NCBI RefSeq assembly: GCF_003025595.1
Contig: NZ_PYMI01000003.1
Location: forward strand, 496,001 to 560,000
From: Photobacterium ganghwense
Lineage (GTDB): Bacteria; Pseudomonadota; Gammaproteobacteria; Enterobacterales; Vibrionaceae
Reading direction: 5' to 3'
DNA length: 64,000 bases
The position numbers and the translations under genes were made by a program. Of the stretch, positions 51,930-61,900 are shown one piece after another (position 1 is the stretch's first letter; every line of letters starts with the position of its first letter). A model generated the notes under the pieces. It made no database searches, was not told the origin of the DNA, and saw nothing but the letters and a program-made list of their open reading frames with translations.

Positions 51930-52409
51930 CTACCGTTGCAACAGCAGTGTCTCTTCGATTTCGCGAAATGCATGCGCAGTTTGGATCAGTGAAGTGGCCG
52001 TTAAACCGGGTACACCATAGATCTCAACATCAATGCCGTACTTTGACTGTACCTTTTCAACCAGCAGGTCGAAGTCACCGTCACCGGAAAGTAGAATAAT
52101 ACGGTCGACATCAGGCGCGTGTTCCAGCACATCAATGGTAATGCCCACATCCCAGTCGCCTTTGGCGGAGCCGTCACTGCGCTGAATAAACGGTTTCAGT
52201 TTCACCTCAAACCCGATTCCACGCAGGATATTCTGAAACTGGCGTTGTTTTTCATCGCCACGATGAATGGCGTATGCGTAGGCCGCTACCACGGTGCGGT
52301 CTTGGGTGGCCTCCGCCCAGAATGCGTTGTAGTCAAAGTGAGCCCCATAGGCATCTCTGACGGTGTAGTAGATGTTCTGGACATCGACGAAAATGGCTAC
52401 TTTTTCCAC
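51930..52409 (-). CDS. NYN-domain (LabA/DUF88-like) protein
   Basis: A 159-residue PIN-fold protein. Conserved acidic positions are visible: FVDVQNIYYTVRD at the N-terminus, the middle KGDWDVGITIDVLEH, and ILLSGDGDFDLLVEKVQ. These place a metal-binding nuclease-type site. The LabA/DUF88 family is thought to act on RNA, but few members are characterised. The N-terminal ATG 52409 begins directly at MEKVAIFVDVQN. Single gene on the minus strand between two terminators or gaps. Confidence 0.88.
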   Translation of the reverse strand: MEKVAIFVDVQNIYYTVRDAYGAHFDYNAFWAEATQDRTVVAAYAYAIHRGDEKQRQFQNILRGIGFEVKLKPFIQRSDGSAKGDWDVGITIDVLEHAPDVDRIILLSGDGDFDLLVEKVQSKYGIDVEIYGVPGLTATSLIQTAHAFREIEETLLLQR

Positions 52410-52586
52410 GGTATTAGTCTGTTAGCAAATTCAATCGCTAGTATATACCTATCTGTATTAAGGGTAACCCTTACATTCTGACTATTTCTTTACGTTTCCG
52501 GCGAAAATCACTGGCAAAATAGCGCATGTTGACTGCGGTAAAACTTATGACATTATGTTCATTCTTGAGGTAAAAAGCGGTTTGTT

Positions 52587-53342
52587 ATGGAAATGGCTAT
52601 TAAGCATTCAATGTTGGCTCTGGTTGTCATAGGAGCGTCGTTTGGCGCGCAGGCACAAACGTGCCCGGTGGATGTCAGGAATGATATTCATATTGTCGAC
52701 AACACCGTTTCGTTGTATCAGGAACAACAGCCGAAAGTGCTGATTGATGAAAATTATCAGCTGTACATCAATGGGCAACGAGTCACCCTGGATGATGCCC
52801 AGCAAAAAGCTGTTGAAGCTTACAGCCAGCATGTTCAGCAATATTTGCCACAGGTGGCCGCGGTTGCGGAAGAAGGTAGCAGCATGGCTAAATCGGTTAT
52901 TGCCGAGCTGGCATCCGCTTTCGACAGTAATGAGGCATTTACGGAAGTCGACAAACTGGTGGACGAATATACCCTCAAAGCGCGGGAAAAGTTCTACAAG
53001 GATGATCAGTTTGTAATGCCGGCAGATATTTTTACAACGGCTGAAACCAGCTGGAAAGAAGAGTTTGAACAGGTGATGCAACGTTTAAGTGGTGCGTCAA
53101 TGTCTGCGGTGTTTTCGGCATTAAAAGAAGAAATGAAAGATGGTGAACTGAATTTCACTGAGTTTCAAAATAAAATGTCGGAATTGAAATCCAGTATGGA
53201 AAATCAAATTAAAATACGCAGTGCGGATGTTGCCGAAAAAGCGGAAAATGTGTGTGACTCCATGCAGGGACTGGCTCAGGAAGAGCAGGCGCTACATGAA
53301 AAGATTCCAGCGCTGAAAGATTATCCGATGTTCGAGATCTGA
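52587..53342 (+). CDS. yggN: YggN-like periplasmic protein (DUF2884)
   Basis: A 251-residue protein with a signal peptide (AIKHSMLALVVIGASFGAQA, cleavage near residue 24). The mature part begins TCPVDVRNDIHI and has LIDENYQLYINGQRVTLDDAQQKAVEAYSQ, a pattern matching E. coli YggN as I recall it (DUF2884), then a long helical region with likely coiled coil (SELKSSMENQIKIRSADVAEKAENV). Two cysteines, one after the signal peptide and one near the C-terminus, could form a disulfide. The start context is weak (AAAAAGCGG). Function unknown. A strong terminator follows. Confidence 0.85.
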   Translation: MEMAIKHSMLALVVIGASFGAQAQTCPVDVRNDIHIVDNTVSLYQEQQPKVLIDENYQLYINGQRVTLDDAQQKAVEAYSQHVQQYLPQVAAVAEEGSSMAKSVIAELASAFDSNEAFTEVDKLVDEYTLKAREKFYKDDQFVMPADIFTTAETSWKEEFEQVMQRLSGASMSAVFSALKEEMKDGELNFTEFQNKMSELKSSMENQIKIRSADVAEKAENVCDSMQGLAQEEQALHEKIPALKDYPMFEI

Positions 53343-53388
53343 TAACGAGACTGTCTTTGTTGTTAATATAAAGTTTGTTCTATTGATA

Positions 53389-53425
53389 ACACAGGCTGCG
53401 AATATTCGCAGCCTGTGTTTTTTTA
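53389..53425 (+). terminator. Terminator after yggN-like gene
   Basis: ACACAGGCTGCG, 6-nt loop, CGCAGCCTGTGT, then seven T. Perfect 12-bp stem. Confidence 0.95.
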
Positions 53426-53590
53426 TTTAATGACCATCCTGTAATTAACGTTCTGAATGTGGGATATGTCACTAATTGATAGGCTACTTTGAACATATCA
53501 AAGCAGTTTTTCATATTTTGTGGATAATATGCGCCAGCAATAAGTTGAAATACCACACAAAAGAAATATGAAGCAGGTTATTAAGAACCG

Positions 53591-55423
53591 ATGAGAAAAA
53601 TAAAGCCGAAAACGTTAATTAAGCTTATTCTCCCTATTTTTATCTTTGTTATCGGTTTATTAGTTTATGTAGGATACGCAGAGTACAAGCACACCAAGGA
53701 TGAGGCGATTCGTCAGGCAAGCGCGAATGTGAATCTGGCGAAAGAATATCTCGAGCAGCATTTTTCTTCAGCAGAAGCGCATCTCCTTCTGCTGGAACGA
53801 TTGTGGCAATACAGCGGGGATACTGATCACCTGATTGCTGCCGCGCAGGAAATGGTCGATAACCAGCCCAAGTTTTTGGAGGTTGGTGTGCTGGTGAAGG
53901 GCAGTTTTTATGCAACCGGCGGTTTTCAGATTGTGGATGCCGAAGAAGGTGTCCGGCAGCGGCCGTGGTTTAATGCCGATGCGGCTCCCGGCGAAACCTA
54001 TATCACTCCGATTTACTGGAGCAGTAGTACCGAACAGTGGTCTGTGGCTCTGGTTCGCGTGATTACCGTTGAAGGCGATCACGATGCCCGCCTGATTCTG
54101 GAAGTTGATGCTGACAGCCTGTATGAAAATCTGTCGCTGTTAAAAACCCTGAACAGTGGTTACGTGTACGCCGTGGAAGCTCAGACCGGCCGGATTGTGA
54201 TGCACCCGGACCCCAGCAGAGTCGGCACACCATCGGTGAGCGTCACCCCTGCTATGCTCCAGACAATCCAGGACGGCCATCGAAGTGGCTATATTGGCTC
54301 TTATCAGTATGATGGCCAGCTTAAATTCAGTGTGTACGATATTACGCCATCATATGACTGGATCGTGTTGTCCGGCACCAGTGTGGCAGATCTTATCAAG
54401 CGTACCCTGAGTCTCGGTGCGGTTTCTGCCGGTCTGGTCGGGATGATTGCGATTCTGGTGCTGGTTGGCTATATCACGTACCGGATTAACCTTGACGGAC
54501 GCCACCTGAACGATGTCAGCACCCCCTCGGAATTGACCGCTCATTTGCTGGATATGGTGAATGATCTGGTGACCTGTAATGGGATCACCTTGCTCATTCA
54601 TGATGCCTATAATCAGGAATATGAGTCGGCGGATGGCACGATCGTTATCACAGAAAAGCAGGTTGTGGTGGCTCTGAAAGGAGAACTGCAGAGGATTCGC
54701 CTGGTCTCACCGCACGAGCAGGCCGGATTTGAACACGAAATAGTGCAATATCAGCCGTGTATCCGTATTCCGCTGACGCAGAAAAACCAGCTGATTGGTT
54801 TGCTGTATGTCCACAACGTGCGCTTTTTCTTCCCGTTATTTGCCGGAATTGTTCAGAACTACGCGCAGAGTGCGCTTAATCACGTCATGTTGAGCCAGCG
54901 CATTCAAAGCAAAGATGCGATGACCGGCCTGATGAATAAGGTTTATCTGCGTGAACAGATCAACCATCAACTGTGTCGCGGCTCTGATTGCTACTATCTG
55001 GCGATGATCGATATCGACGACTTTAAGCGTATCAATGATACCCATGGGCATTTGTTTGGTGATCAGGTCATTCTGAGTATTGCCGGGGTGCTGAAAGACA
55101 GTTTTGACCAGCACAGTGTGGTTTCGCGTTACGGGGGAGAAGAGTTCGCAGTGCTGCTGACGGTGCCGAATGAGCAGGCTGTGGTGCAGAAACTGGAAAG
55201 GTTGCGTAAAACCATTGCCAGTACCCTGATCGCCAACGGGACTAAACGCTGCTGTATTACCGTGAGTATCGGTGTTGCGAAAGTGGCCGAGAATGTCGAA
55301 ATCTCGATAGCCCGGGCGGATCGGGTGTTGTACCGGGCGAAGGCGCAGGGTAAAAATCAGCTGGTGTATTTCCGGCCTGAACTGTATGCCGAATTATCGC
55401 TGATGACACAGGTTGAAGTATGA
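53591..55423 (+). CDS. Cache-domain diguanylate cyclase (GGEEF)
   Basis: A 610-residue inner-membrane protein. TM1 lies at about residues 9-28, a periplasmic dCache sensor at about 30-270 (VGVLVKGSFYATGGFQIVD, RPWFNADAAPGETYITPIYWSS, GYVYAVEAQTGRIVMHPDPS), TM2 at about 278-302. A cytoplasmic linker region follows (about 310-440, possibly GAF-like), then a GGDEF domain with RYGGEEFAVLL (GGEEF at 515-519). The RxxD inhibitory site is absent (DQHS at that place), so c-di-GMP made by this enzyme is probably not self-limited through it. Cache domains sense small molecules such as amino acids or organic acids. A small membrane protein gene follows after 70 nt. Confidence 0.93.
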   Translation: MRKIKPKTLIKLILPIFIFVIGLLVYVGYAEYKHTKDEAIRQASANVNLAKEYLEQHFSSAEAHLLLLERLWQYSGDTDHLIAAAQEMVDNQPKFLEVGVLVKGSFYATGGFQIVDAEEGVRQRPWFNADAAPGETYITPIYWSSSTEQWSVALVRVITVEGDHDARLILEVDADSLYENLSLLKTLNSGYVYAVEAQTGRIVMHPDPSRVGTPSVSVTPAMLQTIQDGHRSGYIGSYQYDGQLKFSVYDITPSYDWIVLSGTSVADLIKRTLSLGAVSAGLVGMIAILVLVGYITYRINLDGRHLNDVSTPSELTAHLLDMVNDLVTCNGITLLIHDAYNQEYESADGTIVITEKQVVVALKGELQRIRLVSPHEQAGFEHEIVQYQPCIRIPLTQKNQLIGLLYVHNVRFFFPLFAGIVQNYAQSALNHVMLSQRIQSKDAMTGLMNKVYLREQINHQLCRGSDCYYLAMIDIDDFKRINDTHGHLFGDQVILSIAGVLKDSFDQHSVVSRYGGEEFAVLLTVPNEQAVVQKLERLRKTIASTLIANGTKRCCITVSIGVAKVAENVEISIARADRVLYRAKAQGKNQLVYFRPELYAELSLMTQVEV

Positions 55424-55493
55424 TCCGGCTTGCAAAATTCGGGCGGACGGTTTGCTAAGCTAAAGATACGGAACGCATTTTAGAGGGGCAGAG

Positions 55494-55652
55494 ATGTTAA
55501 AACTGGCGGTGATTGTCATTTTGCTGCTGCTCGGTGGCTTGGCTGTAAAGTACCTCGATGAGAAAACCCAGCATAAAGTGGTACTGGTTTTTGGTGCGAT
55601 CATTGTCGTGCTGGTGGTGATACTAATGGCCTCTGAACTGATGCGACATTGA
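55494..55652 (+). CDS. Small membrane protein (52 aa)
   Basis: Very short gene: ATG 55494 to TGA 55652. It has GAGGGG 5 nt upstream, a good ribosome site. Residues 4-18 (LAVIVILLLLGGLAV) and about 29-46 (VVLVFGAIIVVLVVILMA) are hydrophobic, separated by a charged turn (KYLDEKTQHK). It probably inserts as a helical hairpin. It is the last gene before the terminator at 55737 and lies 70 nt after the Cache diguanylate cyclase on the same strand, so it may be cotranscribed. Function unknown. Composition resembles many unannotated small membrane proteins. Confidence 0.75.
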   Translation: MLKLAVIVILLLLGGLAVKYLDEKTQHKVVLVFGAIIVVLVVILMASELMRH

Positions 55653-55736
55653 TGCTAAACGGATGCGAGATTTACGTATTCACCCATCCCGTGAGCGGAA
55701 AGCTAAATAAAACCCAAGGTCGTTAATTCCAAAAAG

Positions 55737-55763
55737 AAACAGCCCGCATCGTGCGGGCTGTTT
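55737..55763 (-). terminator. Terminator of ygiQ (also usable for the plus-strand unit)
   Basis: AAACAGCCCGCA, 3-nt loop, TGCGGGCTGTTT. On the minus strand it is followed by CTTTTTGG, on the plus strand by GCTTATT. Perfect 12-bp stem, stronger for the minus strand. Confidence 0.9.
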
Positions 55764-55805
55764 GCTTATTGGTGTGATCGAACGGATGCCGAAAACTCGG
55801 GCCGA

Positions 55806-58187
55806 TTACCGTGCTTTCGCTCGTGCCGGCTTACCGTTGCCGTTGCGGGATGATGGTTTTCCGCTGAACGAACCTTTGCTCTTTGGCTTTTGGCCATTGC
55901 CTTGTGCCTGACCTTTGGAAGCGCCTGGCTTGTTACCGGCTTTTGGTCCGTTACCGCCGCGAGCTGGGCCATTACCGCTACGGGCTTGGCTGTCTCCACC
56001 TCGAGCTGATTGCCCCTGGCGACTGCTGCCCTGACCACGCTGTCCGTCTTTACGGATATCCGGCTGGTTAGGGTGTTTGGTCGCAAAACGCTTCGCTCCG
56101 TGGCGGCTGGAGCCACGACGTTGCGCTGGCGTCAGTTCGGCATCGCTGCCTTCTTCCGGTACCAGACACTCTGGGCGGCTGCCGATAAGGTGCTTTTTAC
56201 CCATATTAAGCAGCGCTTCACGGATCAGCGACCAGTTTGCCGGATCATGGTAACGCAGCAGCGCCTTATGCAGGCGGCGCTGACGGTCGCCCTTGGCAAC
56301 AAACAGATCTTCACGCTGTTTGTATTTCACGCGCTTCAGCGGGTTCGTTTCAGAGTGGTACATCGCCGTCGCGTTACACATCGGAGACGGGTAGAAGTTC
56401 TGTACCTGGTCACACTGGAAATCGTTTTGTTTCAGCCACAAGGCCAGGTTAAGCATGTCTTCGTCAGTACTACCCGGGTGCGCCGAAATGAAGTAAGGGA
56501 TCAGGTACTGTTTCTTACCGGCTTCTTTACTGTATTTGTCAAACAGCTCTTTGAAGCGGTCATAGGTACCCATACCCGGTTTCATCATCAGATCCAGAGT
56601 TCCTTTCTCGGTGTGCTCCGGTGCAATCTTCAGGTAGCCTCCGACGTGGTGGGTTACCAGCTCACGGATGTACTCCGGCGATTCAATGGCCAAGTCATAA
56701 CGCACGCCTGAGGCGATCATGATCTTCTTAATGCCTTTCACCTGACGTGCCTTACGGTACAGGTCAATGGTGTGTTTGTGGTCGGTATCCAGCTTCTTAC
56801 AGATATCCGGGAAGATACATGACGGACGACGGCAGTTGATTTCGGCTTTCGGATCAGAACATCCCAGACGGTACATGTTGGCTGTTGGGCCACCCAAATC
56901 TGAAATCGTGCCGGTAAAGCCCGGTACTTTGTCGCGGATTTCTTCCAGCTCGTTGAGGATCGACTCATGAGAGCGGTTCTGAATAATCCGTCCTTCGTGC
57001 TCAGTAATCGAACAGAACGAACAGCCGCCAAAACAGCCGCGCATAATGTTGACACTGGTTTTGATCATGTCATACGCCGGGATCTTCGCTTTGCCGTACA
57101 TCGGGTGAGGAACACGGGCATAAGGAAGGCCGAAGACGAAGTCCATCTCTTCCGTTGTCAGCGGAACTGGCGGCTTGTTTACCCACAGCTCGCGATCTCC
57201 GTGACGCTGAATCAGCGCGCGGGAAGAGTAAGGGTTCGCTTCCAGGTGCATGATTCGGCTGGCGTGTGCGTACAAAATACGGTCATTACGCAGCTTTTCG
57301 TAAGACGGCAGGCGCACAGCCGTGGTTTTTGAGTCATGACGCGATGGCTGAATCGTGAATGGCTTGGCTTCAGCCACAGCGGCTGCTTTTTCTTCGGCTT
57401 TGGCGTCTTTGTTCGTCGCGCAGGTTTCTTCCGTCGCATAAGGGTTTGGCATCGGCATTGCCTTGCCCGGTTTCTCAATACGGCTGGAGTCAATCTCTTT
57501 GTAACCGGCTGGCAGCTCTTTGAGAATAACGGCAGTACCGGCAATGTTGGTCATGGTGGTGATATCTTCACCATCAGCCAGACGGTGCGCGACTTCAATC
57601 AGGGCGCGTTCGGCGTTACCAAACAGCAGGATGTCCCCTTTGGCGTCAAACAGTACCGAGCGGCGAACTTTGTCAGACCAGTAATCGTAATGCGCAAGAC
57701 GACGCAGGCTGGCTTCAATACCCCCTAACACAATCGGAGTATCTTTGTAGGCTTCACGGCAACGCTGAGAGTACACCAGTACTGCGCGGTCAGGACGTTT
57801 GCCACCCTCGTTATTTGGGGTGTACGCATCATCATGACGCAGTTTACGGTCAGCGGTGTAGCGGTTGATCATGGAATCCATGTTCCCGGCGGTAATACCG
57901 AAAAACAGATTTGGCTTGCCCAGAGCCATAAACGGTTCTTTTGAGTTCCAGTCCGGCTGAGCCAGAATACCGACGCGGAAGCCTTGCGCTTCCAGTACCC
58001 GGCCAATCACAGCCATACCAAAACTCGGGTGGTCAACATAAGCATCACCGGTAACAATGATGATATCGCAGCTATCCCAGCCTAGGGCGTCCATCTCTTC
58101 CCGGCTCGTCGGGAGGAAAGGGGCTGTGCCGTAGCATTCCGCCCAGTATTTCGGATAGCTGTTAATAGGTGTTACTTCAGTGCGCAT
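55806..58187 (-). CDS. ygiQ: YgiQ-family radical SAM protein
   Basis: A 793-residue protein. The radical SAM cluster is CFGGCSFC in [18 protein letters not shown], preceded by [12 protein letters not shown]. The N-terminal cobalamin-like YgiQ domain shows [56 protein letters not shown] and more. The C-terminal 110 residues are low-complexity and basic, rich in Gly, Arg, Ser, Asn and Lys ([35 protein letters not shown]), a disordered tail that often varies among YgiQ proteins and suggests RNA contact. The enzymatic reaction is unknown. The gene stands alone with a terminator after it. Confidence 0.95.
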   Translation of the reverse strand: MRTEVTPINSYPKYWAECYGTAPFLPTSREEMDALGWDSCDIIIVTGDAYVDHPSFGMAVIGRVLEAQGFRVGILAQPDWNSKEPFMALGKPNLFFGITAGNMDSMINRYTADRKLRHDDAYTPNNEGGKRPDRAVLVYSQRCREAYKDTPIVLGGIEASLRRLAHYDYWSDKVRRSVLFDAKGDILLFGNAERALIEVAHRLADGEDITTMTNIAGTAVILKELPAGYKEIDSSRIEKPGKAMPMPNPYATEETCATNKDAKAEEKAAAVAEAKPFTIQPSRHDSKTTAVRLPSYEKLRNDRILYAHASRIMHLEANPYSSRALIQRHGDRELWVNKPPVPLTTEEMDFVFGLPYARVPHPMYGKAKIPAYDMIKTSVNIMRGCFGGCSFCSITEHEGRIIQNRSHESILNELEEIRDKVPGFTGTISDLGGPTANMYRLGCSDPKAEINCRRPSCIFPDICKKLDTDHKHTIDLYRKARQVKGIKKIMIASGVRYDLAIESPEYIRELVTHHVGGYLKIAPEHTEKGTLDLMMKPGMGTYDRFKELFDKYSKEAGKKQYLIPYFISAHPGSTDEDMLNLALWLKQNDFQCDQVQNFYPSPMCNATAMYHSETNPLKRVKYKQREDLFVAKGDRQRRLHKALLRYHDPANWSLIREALLNMGKKHLIGSRPECLVPEEGSDAELTPAQRRGSSRHGAKRFATKHPNQPDIRKDGQRGQGSSRQGQSARGGDSQARSGNGPARGGNGPKAGNKPGASKGQAQGNGQKPKSKGSFSGKPSSRNGNGKPARAKAR

Positions 58188-58724
58188 AGATTGACCTCAA
58201 ATTTTGAAGGCGGGAATTATAGCCCCTCGCAAAACAACTATCTAGCCCTTAATCTGTAAGGGGTTGAAAGCCGGTAAAACCTATTATTTTTACGGTTTTT
58301 CTCTGGCGTTAAGTGTGGTTTTTACGGTTTTTTCTGCAGTCATGAAAACCAACTTACAGAGCTGCTTCGCACCAGATAATTTCGCAGTCAGTTAACTATA
58401 CGTCGGTTTGACGGGTGTGACGGAACAATGCTCGCCTACTAACAAACGCGCTGAGGCTGGTTGGGATGTGCAGAAGATTTGCCGGGCATGAATAAAAGAC
58501 GAACCGAAGGAGAGGGAGGCTCGCTACAAATTTCTTTTTCTTATCTTTTTTGGGCAAATGTGCGCCCTGTAACGAGGACGGTTTGCTCTCGTTGAGGGCG
58601 CGGTAGACGTCGTATTATTGTCGCGATAGCTGAAGCCGTTAATGTGGCAATGAATGTACTTAGCCAAGTCGATGTATAAGCGGTGAATCAACGGCGGGTG
58701 TATCGGGTTTACACCCTAAAGAGG
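58188..58724. other. Gap upstream of ygiQ with structured element
   Basis: About 540 bp with no protein gene that I can support. It contains a long stem-loop (58562-58601, listed separately) and a hairpin near 58272-58300 followed by a T-run on the plus strand (GTAAAA...TTTTACGGTTTTT). The latter could end a short plus-strand RNA, but no promoter is clear. Confidence 0.45.
58562..58601. other. Stable stem-loop in the gap, unknown role
   Basis: GCGCCCT pairs with AGGGCGC, and inside it AACGAG pairs with CTCGTT, separated by small internal bulges and an 11-nt loop. It lacks a T-run, so it is not a terminator. It could be a small structured RNA, an mRNA leader element or chance. Confidence 0.4.
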
Positions 58725-58931
58725 CTACTCGAACATTTCTTTATGGGCTTCCATGGCGCTTCGCAGTTCATCATGAGTTAGCACGCGTTTGCCTAATTCC
58801 TGTTTGACCTGTGTTCCCAACTCTTTGAGCTTGTTGCGATTGTCCTGAGTCTGCCGTTTGCCCATACTCTTCAGGCGACTGTTCAGCTCATGTTCCTCAC
58901 CAAAGTTCACTAAATCTTTATCTTTAGCCAT
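58725..58931 (-). CDS. Small charged cytoplasmic protein, unknown
   Basis: A 68-residue hydrophilic protein, largely helical (NSRLKSMGKRQTQDNRNKLK and RVLTHDELRSAMEAHKEMFE), with many Lys, Glu and Asp. ATG 58931 has GAGGA 7 nt upstream, which decides the start over an upstream in-frame option at 58961. It has no signal or membrane part. No family is recognised; it may be a small regulator or binding protein. It follows the chemoreceptor gene on the minus strand after a stem-loop (59011-59038). Confidence 0.65.
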   Translation of the reverse strand: MAKDKDLVNFGEEHELNSRLKSMGKRQTQDNRNKLKELGTQVKQELGKRVLTHDELRSAMEAHKEMFE

Positions 58932-59010
58932 GCTCTGATCCTCATCAGTTGATAGATGCATTATCAGTGTGGATGCATATGGTGGAAACGCAACTTTTTG
59001 CTTTTGCTTT

Positions 59011-59038
59011 CCCTGTTACCGGGGAATCGGCAACAGGG
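59011..59038 (-). other. Stem-loop after the chemoreceptor gene
   Basis: CCCTGTT/AACAGGG (7 bp) with an inner CCG/CGG pairing, 38 nt past the chemoreceptor stop. There is no T-run on either strand; possibly a pausing or processing hairpin. Confidence 0.5.
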
Positions 59039-59076
59039 AGGAGGTGATAAAAAAGCGGGAAGGTAGCCAGCCCGGT

Positions 59077-60621
59077 TTATCCAAAGGACTTGCCAAGCCC
59101 TTCCAGCATCATCATTTTTTCTTTCAACATACCGGCACCCTGCTTCATGGTTTCCATGCGCGCCAGGTTTCGGTTGGAAGTATCAGAAATTTGATGTACG
59201 TTGTTACTGATTTCGACCGATACTGTGCCTTGCTCTTCCGCGGCGGTGGCAATCTGGGTGGAAATTTCGGCAATCTCATCGACCATCGCGACTACCGCCC
59301 GGATTTTCTCGGCGGTGGCGTTGGTGTTATCGACACATTCCTGAGTTTTGGCGATGCTGATCTGGGTGGTTGACTGCCAGTGGGTCAGGGTGGCGTTAAT
59401 GTCTTCGATGCTGGCCTGAATTTTTTCGGTAGCGCCATGGGTTCGTTGTGACAACGCCCGTACTTCGTCTGCAACTACCGCAAAGCCGCGGCCTTGCTCA
59501 CCGGCGCGGGCCGCTTCAATGGCCGCATTCAATGCCAGCAGGTTGGTTTGTTCTGCTATGCCCTGAATTTCCATCATCATGGTTTCGATCTGATCAGACA
59601 CTTTGACCAGTGATTTGGCGGTTTGCGCCGTATTTTCGGTCTTGATGGCCAGTTCGTTGATATTGTTCTGAGTGACATCCAGCACCTGAGTGGTATCAGC
59701 GCACTGTTGCTGGGCAATCATGGCTTTCTCGCTGGTCAGCTGGGTATTCTGCGCAATTTCTCTGGCGACGGCTGACAGTTGAGTAATGGAAGAGGCAATC
59801 ATCTGGGTGTCGCTGTCTTGCTGGGTGATGGACTCCCGCATCTCTTCCGTTTCTCGGGTCAGGTTGTCTGCCACCACTTTCAGGGTCTGAGAGACATCAT
59901 CAATCCGTCCGAGAACGGTTTTGTTGCGAGCGTCATTGAGCTGTAAGTGAAAATCCGCGATCGACTTCATGCTGTCGCCGCTGTATATGATGCGGGTCAG
60001 ACTGTCATAACTCTGACTGAGCTGGCGGAAGAAACTCGGGGTGCTGAACAGCTCTTCTCGAAACAGAATGAAGACCATGGCCAGTGGGATCAAACCTGCT
60101 AATGCCTGATACTCAGTCAGGTAAAAATGCGACGCCAGGAGTGAGCTGATGGTGAGCAGGGTGGTCAGAGCCAGTTTGACCGGAGGTTTAAGGGAAAATG
60201 AGTAGGGATTCTTTCTGGCATTGAGTTGCTGATAAATGCGGGTGGCTGTGGTGATCATCTCAGGGGTGGGTTTACGCCTGACTGACTGATAGCCGCTCAA
60301 CCGGTTGTTATCGTAAAGTGGGGTGACATAGGCATCAACCCAATAGTAGCTGCCGTCTTTACAGCAGTTTTTGACAATGCCACGCCAGGGTTTTTCTTCT
60401 TTCAGGTGTTGCCAGAGATCAGCGAACGCTTCCCGAGGCATGTCAGGGTGGCGAATAATGTTGTGGTGCTGGCCGACCAGTTCATCAGCGTGATAACCGC
60501 TGACACTGACAAACTCTTCATTGGCATAGGTGATGACACCCTGTAAATCTGTGGTTGTCACCAGTTGAGCCTGTTGATCAAGCACCACCTCACGGTTAGT
60601 CACATGACGGTTCTTTCTCAT
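59077..60621 (-). CDS. Aer-like PAS methyl-accepting chemotaxis protein
   Basis: A 514-residue chemoreceptor. Residues about 10-115 are a PAS domain of the Aer type ([42 protein letters not shown], with [15 protein letters not shown]), expected to bind FAD and sense redox or energy state. A hydrophobic segment (about 155-200, [15 protein letters not shown] then [13 protein letters not shown]) anchors it. The signalling domain carries the conserved hairpin [37 protein letters not shown]. There is no large periplasmic part. It would steer swimming toward conditions favouring respiration. Start ATG 60621 has GAGGG upstream. No pentapeptide for CheR is obvious at the C-terminus. Confidence 0.93.
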   Translation of the reverse strand: MRKNRHVTNREVVLDQQAQLVTTTDLQGVITYANEEFVSVSGYHADELVGQHHNIIRHPDMPREAFADLWQHLKEEKPWRGIVKNCCKDGSYYWVDAYVTPLYDNNRLSGYQSVRRKPTPEMITTATRIYQQLNARKNPYSFSLKPPVKLALTTLLTISSLLASHFYLTEYQALAGLIPLAMVFILFREELFSTPSFFRQLSQSYDSLTRIIYSGDSMKSIADFHLQLNDARNKTVLGRIDDVSQTLKVVADNLTRETEEMRESITQQDSDTQMIASSITQLSAVAREIAQNTQLTSEKAMIAQQQCADTTQVLDVTQNNINELAIKTENTAQTAKSLVKVSDQIETMMMEIQGIAEQTNLLALNAAIEAARAGEQGRGFAVVADEVRALSQRTHGATEKIQASIEDINATLTHWQSTTQISIAKTQECVDNTNATAEKIRAVVAMVDEIAEISTQIATAAEEQGTVSVEISNNVHQISDTSNRNLARMETMKQGAGMLKEKMMMLEGLGKSFG

Positions 60622-60935
60622 GGTTGTCCCTCTTCTACATAAAAGCTGGTCATCGGAGAACACCTTGGCAGTGAACCGTCAGTCAGCAGTCCATCTTATT
60701 GTTCTTTTTGTTCCATCGGGTTATCCCGTGCATTATCAACTGTAGATGCGAACAGGACAGGAGTGGTAATTTTTTGCAGGCAGCGGCATCTGGCTTTCCT
60801 GACAAAACAGGTGCCAGTGATCTGCCGTCACTTCTGGCCAATTTGAACAAAAAACTTGTAGAACAGGGCGGCCATTTCGTTGCCGGTATTAACTATTCAG
60901 CCGCCGCCGGGACAACTTTTTTTGGGGTGACACAC
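60622..60935. other. Gap between chemoreceptor and LysR genes
   Basis: The upstream region of the chemoreceptor. A long plus-strand frame (60699-61613) runs antisense to the LysR gene and is a shadow. No repeats or clear promoter were identified. Confidence 0.5.
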
Positions 60936-61805
60936 TCAGCGTGCTTTTTTCATAAATTCCATAAACGCCCGATCCGCGAGGGACAAATAACCGTGTTTAC
61001 GCCAGGCAATGGCGATATTCAGGTACACCGGTTCACTAAACGGCAAGGGCACCAGACCGCTTTCATGCTGAGTCACCATTTCCAGCAGTGCCGTAATGGC
61101 AAAATCGCGTCGGACGATTTTCAGGATCAACGGCAGCAGGTTGGTTTCAAATGCGATATTGGGCGTGAAGTGGTGTTGCTGGCAAAAGCGATCTATGAAC
61201 TCCCGGTGGAAGTAGCCGGGTTTGAACATTGCCAGTTCCTGAGCAAAAAAGGTGTCGAAATCCAGACTGGTTTGCTGGGCAAGCGGGTTGTCCTCGCTGA
61301 CGACGGCGACCATCTGCGAGCTGAGCAGGTGTTCTGTCTCCAGGCTATCCGGGGTTTCCAGACAGTGAATAATGCCAAGATCCAGCTCGCCACTCAGCAA
61401 CATCCTGCGGATGGACTCTGTACCGGCTTCCACAATCGTCAGTTTGAGATCCGGATACTGACTTTTAAAGCCCATCAGAATTTCCGGGAAATAGTAAGAG
61501 CCAAGCATGCTGGGGAGTCCGAGGCGCACTTCACCTTTTGCCAGCCCTTTCAGTTCTTTCAGGGCGGTATTGGCATCATTGACCTGTTGCAGGATAAGAC
61601 GGGCATGGTGTAGCAGTACTTCACCTTCTGGCGTCAGAATAATGCGTCTGTCTTTGCGGTCAAACAGGGTCAGGTCAAGCTGGCTTTCGAGCTTTTTGAT
61701 CGCAACGCTCAGCGCCGGCTGAGCGATGTGCAGTTTCTTTGCCGCCTGCGTAACGTTGCGTGTTTCAGCAACGGCCACGAAATAGGTCAGTTGTCGGATA
61801 TCCAT
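60936..61805 (-). CDS. LysR-family regulator, divergent from MFS exporter
   Basis: A 289-residue LysR-type regulator. The N-terminal helix-turn-helix is MDIRQLTYFVAVAETRNVTQAAKKLHIAQPALSVAIKKLE, and the effector domain contains VRLGLPSMLGSYYFPEILMGFKSQYPDLKLTIVEAG and IKLE-type helices typical of LysR. It is arranged like E. coli ynfL-ynfM: it faces a YnfM-like transporter. A 6-bp inverted repeat with 14-nt spacing (61825-61850) lies just in front of its start codon, a fit for auto- and cross-control. The ligand is unknown. Confidence 0.92.
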   Translation of the reverse strand: MDIRQLTYFVAVAETRNVTQAAKKLHIAQPALSVAIKKLESQLDLTLFDRKDRRIILTPEGEVLLHHARLILQQVNDANTALKELKGLAKGEVRLGLPSMLGSYYFPEILMGFKSQYPDLKLTIVEAGTESIRRMLLSGELDLGIIHCLETPDSLETEHLLSSQMVAVVSEDNPLAQQTSLDFDTFFAQELAMFKPGYFHREFIDRFCQQHHFTPNIAFETNLLPLILKIVRRDFAITALLEMVTQHESGLVPLPFSEPVYLNIAIAWRKHGYLSLADRAFMEFMKKAR

Positions 61806-61824
61806 ATCGATTGTTTATGAAGGT

Positions 61825-61850
61825 GATAGTTTTAATATATTTTCACTATC
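61825..61850. promoter_or_regulatory. LysR-type operator candidate
   Basis: GATAGT-N14-ACTATC, an inverted repeat with AT-rich spacer, 20 nt upstream of lysR and 50 nt before the exporter ATG. Confidence 0.55.
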
Positions 61851-61900
61851 GTTAAGGAATTGCTACTGTTTTCTCAGTTCCTTCCTCTGAGTGTGTGGTC

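Noticed and set aside
60699..61613. 304-codon plus-strand frame opposite the LysR gene
   Set aside because: It is the antisense shadow of a clear LysR gene; no domain and no ribosome site.
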